Positions 26,869 through 36,231 of a DNA stretch of 64,000 bases are shown here, piece by piece. How positions within the stretch are numbered: the first letter of the stretch is position 1; each line of letters starts with the position of its first letter. This stretch comes from Flavobacterium crocinum. Its GTDB lineage: Bacteria; Bacteroidota; Bacteroidia; Flavobacteriales; Flavobacteriaceae. Below the pieces are notes generated by a model. The model was not told the origin of the DNA and did not search any database. It was given only the letters and a program-made list of their open reading frames with translations. The position numbers and the translations under genes are program-made. The stretch spans positions 1,426,001 to 1,490,000 of the forward strand of contig NZ_CP029255.1 in the NCBI RefSeq assembly GCF_003122385.1. The letters run 5' to 3'.

Positions 26869-27999
26869 TTAATTCTTTTTTACTGCTGAACAACCAGCCA
26901 TTGTTGTAATTTTAATAGCTTCGGTTGCCGGTAAACTTTCGTTTCTGTTTACGGTTTCCTGTACAACATTTCTAGTAATTTCCTCAAATACTTTTTCTAT
27001 AGGAGAAGCGGTTTGTAATGCTGCCGGACGACCGTAATCTCCTGCTTCACGAATAGATTGTACAATTGGAACTTCTCCTAAAAACGGAACTTCTAAATCC
27101 TGCGCAAGGTTTTTAGCACCTTCCTGTCCAAAGATATAATATTTATTTTCAGGTAATTCTTCAGGTGTAAAATAAGCCATGTTTTCAATAATTCCTAAAA
27201 CCGGAACATTGATGTTATCCTGCATAAACATTGCTACTCCTTTTTTTGCATCTGCTAAAGCTACAGCCTGTGGAGTACTTACTACAACAGCTCCTGTAAT
27301 AGGAAGAGACTGCATAATAGACAAGTGAATATCTCCGGTTCCAGGAGGTAAATCAAGAAGCATGAAATCCAGTTCTCCCCAGTCTGCATCAAAAATCATT
27401 TGGTTTAATGCTTTTGCAGCCATTGGTCCTCTCCAGATTACGGCCTGACTTGGAGCGGTAAAGAATCCAATAGAAAGCATTTTGATTTCATAACTTTCAA
27501 TAGGTTTCATTTTTGATTTTCCGTCAACTGTGATAGAAACCGGTTTTTCATTTTCAACGTCGAACATAATCGGCATTGAAGGACCGTAAATATCAGCGTC
27601 TAAAACCCCAACTTTAAAGCCCATTTTGGCAAGTGTTACCGCTAAATTTGCTGTTACTGTAGATTTTCCTACTCCTCCTTTTCCGGAAGCAACTGCAATA
27701 ATATTTTTGATTCCCGGAATAGCACGACCTTTAATTTCAGGTTTTTCCGGACTTTCAACTTTAATGTTTACTTTAACTTTTGCGTCAGGAGATATTAATT
27801 CATGAATTGTTTTCTTGATATCATCTTCTGCTCTTTTTTTGATGTGCATTGCAGGTGTATGCAATACAAGGTCAACAACAGCTTCATCACCAAAAGTAAT
27901 TACGTTGGTTACAGCGCCGCTTTCAACCATATTTTTTCCTTCTCCGGCAATAGTAATGGTTTCTAATGCTTTAAGAATTTCTTTTCTATCTAGTTTCAT
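26869..27999 (-). CDS. Mrp/NBP35-type P-loop ATPase (iron-sulfur carrier)
   Basis: 376 residues. The N-terminal 80 are a MIP18/DUF59 domain, the rest a deviant Walker P-loop ATPase with GKGGVGKS at 106-113 and DADIYGPSMP. It loads or delivers Fe-S clusters in the cytoplasm. The CxxC pair that ApbC/Mrp proteins usually carry after the ATPase core is absent (the region reads ELPENKYYIFG); the only Cys near the C-terminus is in AGCSAVKK. That form is, as far as I recall, normal in Bacteroidota. It is first in the mrp-nifU group. Confidence 0.93.
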   Translation of the reverse strand: MKLDRKEILKALETITIAGEGKNMVESGAVTNVITFGDEAVVDLVLHTPAMHIKKRAEDDIKKTIHELISPDAKVKVNIKVESPEKPEIKGRAIPGIKNIIAVASGKGGVGKSTVTANLAVTLAKMGFKVGVLDADIYGPSMPIMFDVENEKPVSITVDGKSKMKPIESYEIKMLSIGFFTAPSQAVIWRGPMAAKALNQMIFDADWGELDFMLLDLPPGTGDIHLSIMQSLPITGAVVVSTPQAVALADAKKGVAMFMQDNINVPVLGIIENMAYFTPEELPENKYYIFGQEGAKNLAQDLEVPFLGEVPIVQSIREAGDYGRPAALQTASPIEKVFEEITRNVVQETVNRNESLPATEAIKITTMAGCSAVKKN

Positions 28000-28072
28000 T
28001 GTAATGGGCTATTTTTCTATTCTTGGAAACCGGTTTATAAAGATTATACTTATTTAAACCGAATTCAGGGTG

Positions 28073-28080
28073 CAAAGATA
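28073..28080 (-). promoter_or_regulatory. Probable -7 box of mrp
   Basis: TATCTTTG followed by CA on the minus strand is the typical Bacteroidota -7 form. A -33 TTG at the right distance is not seen. The remaining 300 bases up to the transpeptidase gene hold a TATATTTG box on the plus strand (28265-28272), a likely -7 element for that gene, and nothing else recognisable. Confidence 0.45.
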
Positions 28081-28396
28081 ACAGATTAAGTTCGGAATTA
28101 TGCGATTTTGAATTGTAATTATTGATATAGAGATTATTCAAAATTATGCTTAGAATTTTTTTCCGCGTTTTTTAACCTTAAAAACAACCTACTTTAATCT
28201 CATGTCGAATTGTTTTTTGTATAAATTTTCTTCTATTTAAAGAGGAAATCTCACAAAACTTCTTTATATTTGAGTACCCAAATCAATGATTTCCAGTTAT
28301 AAAAAAAGTATGTGAAAACTTATTTTTTCAGGACGGCTTATTGGGTTTTCCGTATTTTTTTCAAAAGTTATTTTCTATCATTTAAACTTTAAAAAT

Positions 28397-29995
28397 ATGC
28401 GAAATTTTACTTTTTCTACAATTATTATTGCGGTCAGCTTTTTTGCATTTTCATTTCATCCCTTCACTCGTAAAACAGAAAGTAAAGAGGTCTTGATAAA
28501 CAATAAATATGTTTCTGCAATTACAATAGATGCAGCATCAATAAATGCTTTCTTTAAAAAATATCCTAAACTGAAAAAATATCAGAAAGATGTAGAGGAT
28601 CTTTACAAAAACAAGCAATACAAATCGATTTGGTATGATGATGATAAGATAACAGAATTTGCTGCATTATTGTATCAAAAAGTAAATGTTCTCAAAGATC
28701 AGGGAATAAACACCGAAATGCCTTATAAGGAAGTAATCGATCAGGCATTTAATGAAAGTGATAATATTGAGCCTCCTCAATTAGATACAGAATTGCTTTT
28801 AACCAACATGTATATTTTTTATGCCAGCAATGTTTATTCTGGTGTAGATCCCGCAACTTTAAAGAAAATAGGGTGGTTTTTGCCTGCTAAAAGCATTTCG
28901 TATTCCAAAATTTTAGATTCATTGCTTGTCGACACCAATCGATTAAATGAAGATGATAATCTTATGTTTAGCCAATATTATAAACTGAAAGATGCCTTAA
29001 AGAAATTCCGTAAAATTGAGACCGACAATCTTTGGCAGAAAATTACGATTGACAGCCTTAATTATAAAGACTTAAGACCGGATGATACTGCTGTTGCGAT
29101 AAAACAAATTAGAAATCGTTTGTTTGTGGAGGGAGATCTTAAACGGGATTCGCAAAGTGATATTTATGATGAAGAATTAATGGCAGGAGTTTTAAATTAT
29201 AAAAAAAGATACAATCTTAAAATAAACTATGCCATAACCAGAGATCATATCAAACAAATGAATGAACCAATCAGCAAAAGAATTAAAACCATTATGCTGA
29301 ATATGGAAAGATGCAGATGGATTCCGACTAATTTATCTAAAGCAAGTGAATATGTGATGGTTAATATTCCATCGTTCAGAATGTTTTATGTGAAGGACGG
29401 AAAGTATGCGCTCGTTTCGGATATTTTTGTTGGAAACAGATTGAGTGAAACAGTTATTTTCAGCGGTACCATGGATCGAATTGTTTTCAGTCCGTATTGG
29501 TATGTTCCCAATAGTATTATTCAGAATGAATTGAAACTCCAGATGGCCAGGGATAAAAACTATCTGGCCGATCATAATATGGAATGGAACGGAGGGAAAG
29601 TAAGGCAAAAACCGGGGCCTAAAAACTCCTTAGGATTGGTAAAATTTATGTTTCCCAATCCAAATGATATTTACATGCATGATACGCCTGCGAAGAGTTT
29701 GTTTGAATTTGAAAATCGTACGTTTAGTCATGGCTGTATTAATGTAAAAGAAGCAAAAAATCTGGCATTGGCTATTTTAAAAGACGATCCGGACTGGCCT
29801 GTAGATAAAATTGACAAAGCGATGAGTGGTGAAAAAGAAACTACTTGTATGCTTAAACGTAAAATTCCGGTTTATATAGGATATTTTACAGCCTGGGTTC
29901 AGGATAATGGAGAAATAAACTTTTTTCCGGATGTGTATAGTCGTGATGAAAGTTTAGATAAACTTCTTTATTCAGATTCTGTAACCATGAAATAA
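28397..29995 (+). CDS. L,D-transpeptidase (YkuD family) with scaffold domain
   Basis: 532 residues with an N-terminal hydrophobic signal or anchor (FTFSTIIIAVSFFAFSF). A large N-terminal helical scaffold, including a peptidoglycan-binding-like segment near 200-260 (TAVAIKQIRNRLFVEGD), precedes the catalytic YkuD domain from about 300. The motif SHGCIN is present with His445 and nucleophile Cys447, and the second histidine is in NDIYMHDTP. It would form 3-3 cross-links or attach proteins to peptidoglycan in the periplasm. Monocistronic with a strong terminator. Confidence 0.93.
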   Translation: MRNFTFSTIIIAVSFFAFSFHPFTRKTESKEVLINNKYVSAITIDAASINAFFKKYPKLKKYQKDVEDLYKNKQYKSIWYDDDKITEFAALLYQKVNVLKDQGINTEMPYKEVIDQAFNESDNIEPPQLDTELLLTNMYIFYASNVYSGVDPATLKKIGWFLPAKSISYSKILDSLLVDTNRLNEDDNLMFSQYYKLKDALKKFRKIETDNLWQKITIDSLNYKDLRPDDTAVAIKQIRNRLFVEGDLKRDSQSDIYDEELMAGVLNYKKRYNLKINYAITRDHIKQMNEPISKRIKTIMLNMERCRWIPTNLSKASEYVMVNIPSFRMFYVKDGKYALVSDIFVGNRLSETVIFSGTMDRIVFSPYWYVPNSIIQNELKLQMARDKNYLADHNMEWNGGKVRQKPGPKNSLGLVKFMFPNPNDIYMHDTPAKSLFEFENRTFSHGCINVKEAKNLALAILKDDPDWPVDKIDKAMSGEKETTCMLKRKIPVYIGYFTAWVQDNGEINFFPDVYSRDESLDKLLYSDSVTMK

Positions 29996-30002
29996 AATAA
30001 AA

Positions 30003-30046
30003 AACCCGGCAGATTAAAAAATATAATCTGTCGGGTTCTAAAAAAA
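30003..30046 (+). terminator. Terminator after the L,D-transpeptidase gene
   Basis: A 14-bp stem with one G-U pair (30003-30016 and 30024-30037). It could also act on the convergent permease gene. Confidence 0.85.
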
Positions 30047-30059
30047 ATGGTCTACAAGC

Positions 30060-32486
30060 TTATTCGTATTTTAAATATTTTAAAACGTCTATTTTGGTTA
30101 CCTGAAATGCTTTTGTTAAGACAATTAATAATGTCAGGAACAAAAGTGAAATCAATGCAATTCCAAAAGGAACGGATGATATTCCAATTCTAAAAGCAAA
30201 ATCTTCAAGCCATTTTTGTAATAAGATGTAAGCAGGAACAATTCCAATTCCAAAGCCTATTAAACAAAAAACAATATATTGTTTTGATAATTCTTTTAAT
30301 AAAACATCAGTTTCTGCTCCTAATGTTTTTCTAATGGCGATTTCTTTTAATCTTCTCTCCATCGAAAATGATGCCAAAGCGAACAAACCAAAGATTGCAA
30401 TTACAATTACGACCAAATTTAAGATAAAAAACAGGTTTTTTTGCTTTACTTGCTCCTCATAAGTCTTTGCAAATCCTTTGTTAACAAATTCGTAATCAAA
30501 AGGATAGTCCGGGTTTACGTTTTTCTCCCAATATAATTTCAATTTTTCTAACGTTTCTGTTAAATTATTTGGAGAAACCTTCACGTAGACATTTTGAAAA
30601 TTATTCCACTTCAATGCCTTCATGTTTAAAAAGACCATTGGAGGTACTTTGTTCTGTAATCCGGTAATATTAAAATCTTTTACAATCCCGACAATTTTAA
30701 ATTTCATATTTCCTTTTTCATTTCCCCAGCCAGAGGTTATAATGGTGTTTATAGGGTTTTTAAGTCCTAAAGTTTTGGCCAGTGTTTCATTTATAAGCCA
30801 GTTTTCAATCGTGTCTGAGGCAAATTTTGGAGACAAATCCCGACCTTCCACAACTTTAATTTTCATCATTTCCAAAAAACCAAAATCCATATCTACATTT
30901 CGGGGCTGTACGAAAACGCCATTATGCGTAAAACCGGAACTCGAATTAGTACCGTTTCCAAAAGTACCCGCAAAAGTAGAAACTTGCTGAACCCCTGATA
31001 TTTTGAGGATTTCTTGTTTTGTGGTTTCGTATTTTTGCCCTTTTGTTTTGTAATCCTGATAATTAAATGGAATACGAATTACCTGATCCCCGTTAAAACC
31101 AAGATCTTTATTCATCATATAATCAACTTGAGAATTGACAATAAGTGCTCCAATGATAAAAAAGGCTGCAATTCCAAATTGAAAAATAAGCATGGAGTTA
31201 CGAATCCAGATTCCGCTTTTACTTCGCGAAAAATTACCTTTTAAAACTTTTAAAGTTTCAAAATTTGAAATATAAACAGCTGGAAAAATACCTGCAAGAA
31301 TGATTACTAATCCAAAAATCAAAATGAGTTGCAGGTAAAATTCGGCACCGTTGATGATTAAGTTCTTTTTCAAAAAAGCATTATAAAATGGCAGAGAAAG
31401 CTCTACAATTGCCAATGCAAACAAAATGGCAAGAGTCACAATTATTGCCGTTTCAAATATAAATTGGGTAATAATTTGTTTTTTGGAAGCGCCCACAATT
31501 TTACGAACGCCAACTTCTTTAGCGCGTTTAATGGCTGACGCAGTTGCCAGATTGATATAGTTAACCAATGACAGGATTAAAATTAAAAGCGATAAGCCTG
31601 CCATAATGTAAAGAAGTTTCAAATTTCCTGTTCCTTCCGGAGATGCCGATCCGGAAGATTTTGTACCATATAAGTAGCGTGTTTTTAGCTGATCCAGAAT
31701 AATTTTTATCTCTCCGTTTTCTTTTATGTATTGCTCAACAGTTTGTCCGCTTGCTTTAGCATCTTTTAAGGTTCTGTTTACAAAATTGACATTATGCATT
31801 TTCTTTAAAACAGTGGCGATATCAGCATCTTTTTTTGTTTTAATCATCAATCCATAATTGAAATTTCCCCATTGATTAAGATCATTTTCGCGAATAATTC
31901 CGCCAAAAACGTAATTTGGTTCAACAGTAGAAGGTCTTATAATGCGATAAACAGCTTTTACGGTATAAGACTGATCTTGATAAGTAATAGATTTTCCTAT
32001 TGGATCTTCGTCTCCAAAAAGTAATTTTGCCTGTGCTTCAGAAACAGCAACGCTGTTTTTTTCTTTAAGAATATCTTTTTTCGCACCTTTAACGATAGGA
32101 AAAGGATAAAAATCAAAAAAGTTATTATCAGTTACAGTTATTTTTTTATCAATCAGCTTTTTGTTCTGATATTTTATAACCGATTCATTATACCAGTCAT
32201 TTAAGAAGCAAATTTGTTCAATTTCAGGTACTGTTGCCGCGCAGGTCTGACCAAAAGGGATCGAACTCGTGGTCCAGGTATCGCCGGTTCTTCCTATTTG
32301 ATTCAGGACCTGATAGACATTTTCTTTTTCCGGATTCCATTGATCGTAAGCATGTTCATTATTCCAGTATAAGATGGCGAAAATGACACCGGAAATCCCG
32401 ATACTTAATCCTAAAACATTTAAAAACGAAAACAATTTGTTTTGCTTTAAATGATAAATAAATATTTTAAACCAGTTAAAAATCAT
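30060..32486 (-). CDS. ABC transporter permease, FtsX/MacB type
   Basis: 808 residues. An N-terminal transmembrane helix is followed by a periplasmic MacB-type domain (from about 45 to 280), three transmembrane helices, a second periplasmic domain and three more helices near the C-terminus. That is the duplicated FtsX layout common in Bacteroidota. RAKEVGVRKIVGASKKQI and ERRLKEIAIRKTLGAETD are the cytoplasmic loops that contact the ATPase. It is the last gene after the HlyD adaptor and ATPase, so it should export a peptide, drug or lipid, or act as a mechanotransmitter. Substrate unknown. Confidence 0.92.
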   Translation of the reverse strand: MIFNWFKIFIYHLKQNKLFSFLNVLGLSIGISGVIFAILYWNNEHAYDQWNPEKENVYQVLNQIGRTGDTWTTSSIPFGQTCAATVPEIEQICFLNDWYNESVIKYQNKKLIDKKITVTDNNFFDFYPFPIVKGAKKDILKEKNSVAVSEAQAKLLFGDEDPIGKSITYQDQSYTVKAVYRIIRPSTVEPNYVFGGIIRENDLNQWGNFNYGLMIKTKKDADIATVLKKMHNVNFVNRTLKDAKASGQTVEQYIKENGEIKIILDQLKTRYLYGTKSSGSASPEGTGNLKLLYIMAGLSLLILILSLVNYINLATASAIKRAKEVGVRKIVGASKKQIITQFIFETAIIVTLAILFALAIVELSLPFYNAFLKKNLIINGAEFYLQLILIFGLVIILAGIFPAVYISNFETLKVLKGNFSRSKSGIWIRNSMLIFQFGIAAFFIIGALIVNSQVDYMMNKDLGFNGDQVIRIPFNYQDYKTKGQKYETTKQEILKISGVQQVSTFAGTFGNGTNSSSGFTHNGVFVQPRNVDMDFGFLEMMKIKVVEGRDLSPKFASDTIENWLINETLAKTLGLKNPINTIITSGWGNEKGNMKFKIVGIVKDFNITGLQNKVPPMVFLNMKALKWNNFQNVYVKVSPNNLTETLEKLKLYWEKNVNPDYPFDYEFVNKGFAKTYEEQVKQKNLFFILNLVVIVIAIFGLFALASFSMERRLKEIAIRKTLGAETDVLLKELSKQYIVFCLIGFGIGIVPAYILLQKWLEDFAFRIGISSVPFGIALISLLFLTLLIVLTKAFQVTKIDVLKYLKYE

Positions 32487-32621
32487 TTTGTTATATATTT
32501 TTATAGTTGATATGACTGTTTTATTTAAACCGTTTTTTGGTTTTAAATCATAGTAAATATTTTGCAGACAAGTTCTACCAGAACTACGAGTGCCGTAACG
32601 ATAATTTTGATCATCATTTTA

Positions 32622-33329
32622 TTATTTAGCGTCCATAAAAACATCAACATTACGTTGATTTAACTTTTCAGAAAATATAACTCCGTCTTTCATATGAATG
32701 GTTTTTTGAGAAAAAGAAGCATCATAATCAGAGTGGGTAACCATCAATATTGTAGCACCTTTAGCGTGTAAATCGGTTAGGAGTTCCATTACCTCGTTAC
32801 CATTTTTACTATCTAAATTTCCGGTTGGCTCATCGGCCAGAATAATTTTTGGATCATTAACCAAAGCCCTTGCAACGGCAACTCTCTGTTGTTGTCCACC
32901 CGAAAGTTGTTGCGGAAAATGTCTTAAACGATGTGAGATATTCAATTTTTCTGCAATCGCTTCGATTTTTTGCTTTCTTTCAGAAGCTTTTACATTGTTG
33001 TAAAGAAGTGGTAATTCGATATTGTCGTAAACTGAAAGCTCATCGATCAGGTTGAAGTTTTGGAAAATAAAACCAATATTTTCCTTTCTCACTTTTGCTC
33101 TTCCTTTTTCTTTCAGACCAATCATTTCCTGATCCAGCAATTTATAACTTCCGTCATTTGCGCTGTCCAAAAGTCCGATGATATTTAATAAAGTCGATTT
33201 TCCACAGCCCGAAGGTCCCATAATAGTTAAGAAATCTCCTTTTTTTATTTCTAAATTAATACCGCTTAATGCAGCAGTTTCTATTTCTTCTGTTCTAAAA
33301 ACTTTGGTTAAATTCTGAATTGTGATCAT
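32622..33329 (-). CDS. ABC transporter ATP-binding protein (MacB/LolD type)
   Basis: 235 residues with Walker A GPSGCGKST, signature LSGGQQQRVAVARAL, Walker B IILADEPTGNLDS and the H-loop in VTHSD. The subfamily is that of LolD/MacB/FtsE ATPases. It energises the permease downstream. The 135 bases between them hold no convincing gene, only a 24-codon hydrophobic frame. Confidence 0.96.
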   Translation of the reverse strand: MITIQNLTKVFRTEEIETAALSGINLEIKKGDFLTIMGPSGCGKSTLLNIIGLLDSANDGSYKLLDQEMIGLKEKGRAKVRKENIGFIFQNFNLIDELSVYDNIELPLLYNNVKASERKQKIEAIAEKLNISHRLRHFPQQLSGGQQQRVAVARALVNDPKIILADEPTGNLDSKNGNEVMELLTDLHAKGATILMVTHSDYDASFSQKTIHMKDGVIFSEKLNQRNVDVFMDAK

Positions 33330-33388
33330 AATTTTTAAGGTTTTGAAATGTTGTTAAAAACGTTTTTTGATTGATGATTGATGTCTTT

Positions 33389-33418
33389 CCTGAAAGGTTT
33401 TTAAAACCTTGTAGGTAT
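33389..33418. repeat. Single copy of the CCTTGTAGGTA repeat word
   Basis: CCTGAAAGG, Ts and AAAACCTTGTAGGTATT between the adaptor and ATPase genes is one arm of the same repeat that forms the inverted pair at 37569-37665. It is itself a short stem (AAGGTTTT/AAAACCTT). Confidence 0.55.
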
Positions 33419-33433
33419 TTCTTTTTTTGGCGT

Positions 33434-34678
33434 TTATTGTTTTTGAAGCGAAAGCTCTTCAATGTCTTTATAGTCCGAGTAAGAAGAAGTAATAACAGAT
33501 TGGCCTTCTTTTAGACCTTCCAGAACTTCATAATAAGAAGGATTTTCGCGTCCTAGTTTGATGTTTCTTCTTTCGGCTTTATCTCCTTTCACAACAAAAA
33601 TCCATTTTCCTGCTGCTTCCTGATTAAAACTTCCTTTTGGGATTACTAATGTTTTGTTTTTCTCAGACAAAATCAGTTTTACGCCAAAACTAAGTCCGTC
33701 TTGTAGTGTAATTGCTTCTTTTGAGGTAAATACCAATTCGACTGTAAAGTGTCCGTTTTTTACTTCCGGAATTACTTTGGTAACCAAAACTTCCAGATTT
33801 TGACCTTTAAATTCAACCTGACCTTTTAAACCTTCTCTGATTTTTTCCAAATAAAATTCATCTACGTCGGCAGAAAGTTTGTAGCCTTTTTTAGAATCGA
33901 TTTTCCCGATGCTTTGACCTGCCTGAAAGTTTTGACCTAAAACAGCTTCAAAAGAAGTTAATCTTCCGGTTTCAGGCGCTGTAATCAAGAAATTCTTTTT
34001 GTTGTTTCTAAGGATTTCAAGACTTTTCTCCATCGTCTGAATAGAACGGTTGATTTGAGAAATCTGAACCTGATTGCTTTGTTTCTCCTTCTGAATGCTT
34101 TGCTGAATGGTTTTTTTACGTTCTTCCTGAAAACGAAGACTTTCTTTAAAAGTATTCCAGTCATTTTTTGAAATTACATCTTTGGCAAACAATTTAGCAT
34201 TGACATCGTATAGTCTTTTAGCGTCATTATAATCATGTTCTATTAAAACGAAATCCTTGGTTAAGTTTAATTCCTGGTTTCTAATATTTAATTTTCCTGT
34301 ATTTAAATTGTTGATTTGCTCAATAATAGCGGTTTCCTGAGTTAGGTAATTCAACTCTGTATTCGGATTGTATAAACGGGCAAGAGATTGGCCTTTGGTA
34401 ACCATGGCGCCGTTTTCTACAAAAATTTCTTTAACTGAACCGCCTTCGGTAACATTTACCAGCATTACATTCAAAGGCTCGACTTTTGCCTGAAAAACTA
34501 CGAAATCTTCAAAAAAGGCTTTTTCTGCTTTTTGGATTACCAGTTCATCAGTTTTAACATTTAAAGTTCTTTTGGTATTAAATGCAAAAACGACGATAAC
34601 CACTACAACTAAAAAAACAGCTATTGCTATTGTGAGATATCTAAATTTTTTATTTTTACGAGGAATTATCTTGTCCAT
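33434..34678 (-). CDS. HlyD-family periplasmic adaptor of the ABC exporter
   Basis: About 414 residues from the internal ATG (MDKIIPRKNKK). The start nine codons upstream is a TTG that would lie on top of the predicted transcription start. A short basic cytoplasmic tail, one transmembrane helix (LTIAIAVFLVVVVIVVFAF), a biotinyl-lipoyl-like segment (EPLNVMLVNVTEGGSVKEIFVENGA), a long coiled coil and a C-terminal beta-barrel domain follow the family plan. It spans the periplasm between the permease and an outer-membrane channel that is not encoded here. First gene of the adaptor-ATPase-permease set, behind a sigma-54-like promoter. Confidence 0.92.
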   Translation of the reverse strand: MDKIIPRKNKKFRYLTIAIAVFLVVVVIVVFAFNTKRTLNVKTDELVIQKAEKAFFEDFVVFQAKVEPLNVMLVNVTEGGSVKEIFVENGAMVTKGQSLARLYNPNTELNYLTQETAIIEQINNLNTGKLNIRNQELNLTKDFVLIEHDYNDAKRLYDVNAKLFAKDVISKNDWNTFKESLRFQEERKKTIQQSIQKEKQSNQVQISQINRSIQTMEKSLEILRNNKKNFLITAPETGRLTSFEAVLGQNFQAGQSIGKIDSKKGYKLSADVDEFYLEKIREGLKGQVEFKGQNLEVLVTKVIPEVKNGHFTVELVFTSKEAITLQDGLSFGVKLILSEKNKTLVIPKGSFNQEAAGKWIFVVKGDKAERRNIKLGRENPSYYEVLEGLKEGQSVITSSYSDYKDIEELSLQKQ

Positions 34679-34707
34679 TTTTTTTAATATTTTACTGATA
34701 ATCAATA

Positions 34708-34723
34708 GGTAAATACTGTGCCA
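34708..34723 (-). promoter_or_regulatory. Sigma-54-like promoter of the ABC exporter operon
   Basis: On the minus strand TGGCAC, 5 bases, TTACC matches the -24/-12 consensus TGGCAC-N5-TTGCW except for A in place of G at -13. The predicted start lies near 34696, some 18 bases before the adaptor start codon. A sigma-54 activator gene is immediately divergent. Confidence 0.55.
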
Positions 34724-34787
34724 TAAAATTTATTATTTGTAAAGTATTGATTTTAAAGAGTGTTTTAAAATCCCTTCAAAAAAGTAG

Positions 34788-34825
34788 TGTTCGATAATGA
34801 ACAGTTGACCGTTCGGAAGCGGACA
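34788..34825. promoter_or_regulatory. Two enhancer-like dyads between the exporter and the sigma-54 regulator
   Basis: TGTTC-N6-GAACA at 34788-34803 is a perfect dyad. A second site of the same design, TGTCC-N6-GAACG read on the minus strand, lies at 34810-34825. Their centres are 22 bases apart, two helical turns, as expected for cooperative binding of an NtrC-type activator. They are about 70-110 bases upstream of the sigma-54-like promoter and just before the regulator's own start codon. Confidence 0.5.
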
Positions 34826-34838
34826 GAAAAAATATCTT

Positions 34839-36191
34839 ATGCGAAAAAAACAAGCCCACATATTAATAGTTGACGATCAGGAAGAAATTCTTTTTTCGGC
34901 AAAAATGATTCTCAAAAAGCATTTTGAAACGATTTTTACAGAAAATAACCCTAAAAAAATCATTTCAATCTTGGCTGAAAATGAAATAAATGTGGTTTTG
35001 CTGGATATGAATTACCGAATTGGTTTTGAAGACGGACGTGAAGGAATTCATTGGCTGAAAGAAATTAAAACGCTTTCACCAAATACAATTGTAATTTTAA
35101 TGACGGCTTTTGGTAAAATAGAAACCGCAGTGGAAAGCATTAAAATTGGCGCTTTTGATTATGTTTTAAAGCCATGGAATAATGAAAAATTATTGGAAAC
35201 GATTGATAAAGCAGTTGTCGAAAGCAGAAAAAACAGTAAAAAGCCAGCTGTTGAAAATGGAGACAAATCCGAAAAGAAATATTTCGTGGGAACTTCTGCC
35301 AAAATAAGACAAGCTTATTCTATTGCCGAAAAAGTAGCCAGAACCGATGCAAACGTTCTGATTTTGGGTGAAAACGGAACAGGAAAATATGTTTTTGCCG
35401 AATTTATTCACCAGCATTCGGACAGAAAAAATCAGCCTTTTGTACATGTCGATTTGGGTTCATTAAGTGATAATTTGTTTGAAAGCGAACTTTTTGGTTA
35501 TGCCAAAGGTGCTTTTACAGATGCCAAAACAGATACTCCCGGTCGTTTTGAAAATGCCTCAAACGGAACTATTTTTTTAGATGAAATCGGAAATATTCCG
35601 TTGCATCTTCAGGCTAAACTGCTTCATGTTTTGCAGACCAAAACCGTAACGCGTTTGGGAGAAAGCAAGCCAAGGCCGCTTAATGTGCGTGTTATTGCGG
35701 CCACAAACAGCGATATTAAATCGGAAGTAAAAAATAAAACGTTTCGTGAAGATTTGCTTTACAGAATTAATACAATGGAAATTAATCTGCCTTCTTTGAG
35801 AGAAAGAAAAGACGATATTGTGCCAATGGCAAACTTTATTCTGGAACAGATTGCAGAAAAATACAATCAGGAAAATTGGTCTTTTGAAGAGAATGCTGCC
35901 TCTTATTTGGAACGATATCCGTGGAAAGGAAATGTTCGTGAAATGGAAAATAAGATTGAGCGCGCATTAATTTTAGCCGAAAATAATACTATTTCTGTAC
36001 TGGATTTGGATATTTTGGATTTTGAAGAAATTCAGGAAAACGATGAAAATCCGTTGTCTGAAATGGAAAAAAGCGCAATCGAAAAAGCTTTATTCAAACA
36101 CAACGGAAACATTAGTAAAACAGCAGAAGAATTGGGTTTATCCCGAGCTGCGTTATATCGCAGAATTGAAAAATACGATCTGAAGAATTAA
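34839..36191 (+). CDS. Sigma-54-dependent response regulator (NtrC family)
   Basis: 450 residues. Receiver domain 1-125 with acidic Asp12, Asp13 and phospho-acceptor Asp56. AAA+ domain with GENGTGKY at 177-184, the sigma-54 contact loop GAFTDA at 224-229 (GAFTGA in most phyla), and GTIFLDEIGN as Walker B. Fis-type helix-turn-helix at the C-terminus (NISKTAEELGLSRAALYRRIEKY). It activates sigma-54 promoters when phosphorylated, most likely that of the divergent exporter. The kinase gene follows 40 bases downstream. Confidence 0.95.
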   Translation: MRKKQAHILIVDDQEEILFSAKMILKKHFETIFTENNPKKIISILAENEINVVLLDMNYRIGFEDGREGIHWLKEIKTLSPNTIVILMTAFGKIETAVESIKIGAFDYVLKPWNNEKLLETIDKAVVESRKNSKKPAVENGDKSEKKYFVGTSAKIRQAYSIAEKVARTDANVLILGENGTGKYVFAEFIHQHSDRKNQPFVHVDLGSLSDNLFESELFGYAKGAFTDAKTDTPGRFENASNGTIFLDEIGNIPLHLQAKLLHVLQTKTVTRLGESKPRPLNVRVIAATNSDIKSEVKNKTFREDLLYRINTMEINLPSLRERKDDIVPMANFILEQIAEKYNQENWSFEENAASYLERYPWKGNVREMENKIERALILAENNTISVLDLDILDFEEIQENDENPLSEMEKSAIEKALFKHNGNISKTAEELGLSRAALYRRIEKYDLKN

Positions 36192-36231
36192 ACGTAACTT
36201 AAGTTTTGCTACAGATTAAAAGAAAATAAAC

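Noticed and set aside
32543..32617. 24-residue hydrophobic reading frame (minus strand) between the ATPase and permease genes
   Set aside because: It has a start and stop and looks like a small membrane peptide, but no promoter, conserved motif or second copy supports it.
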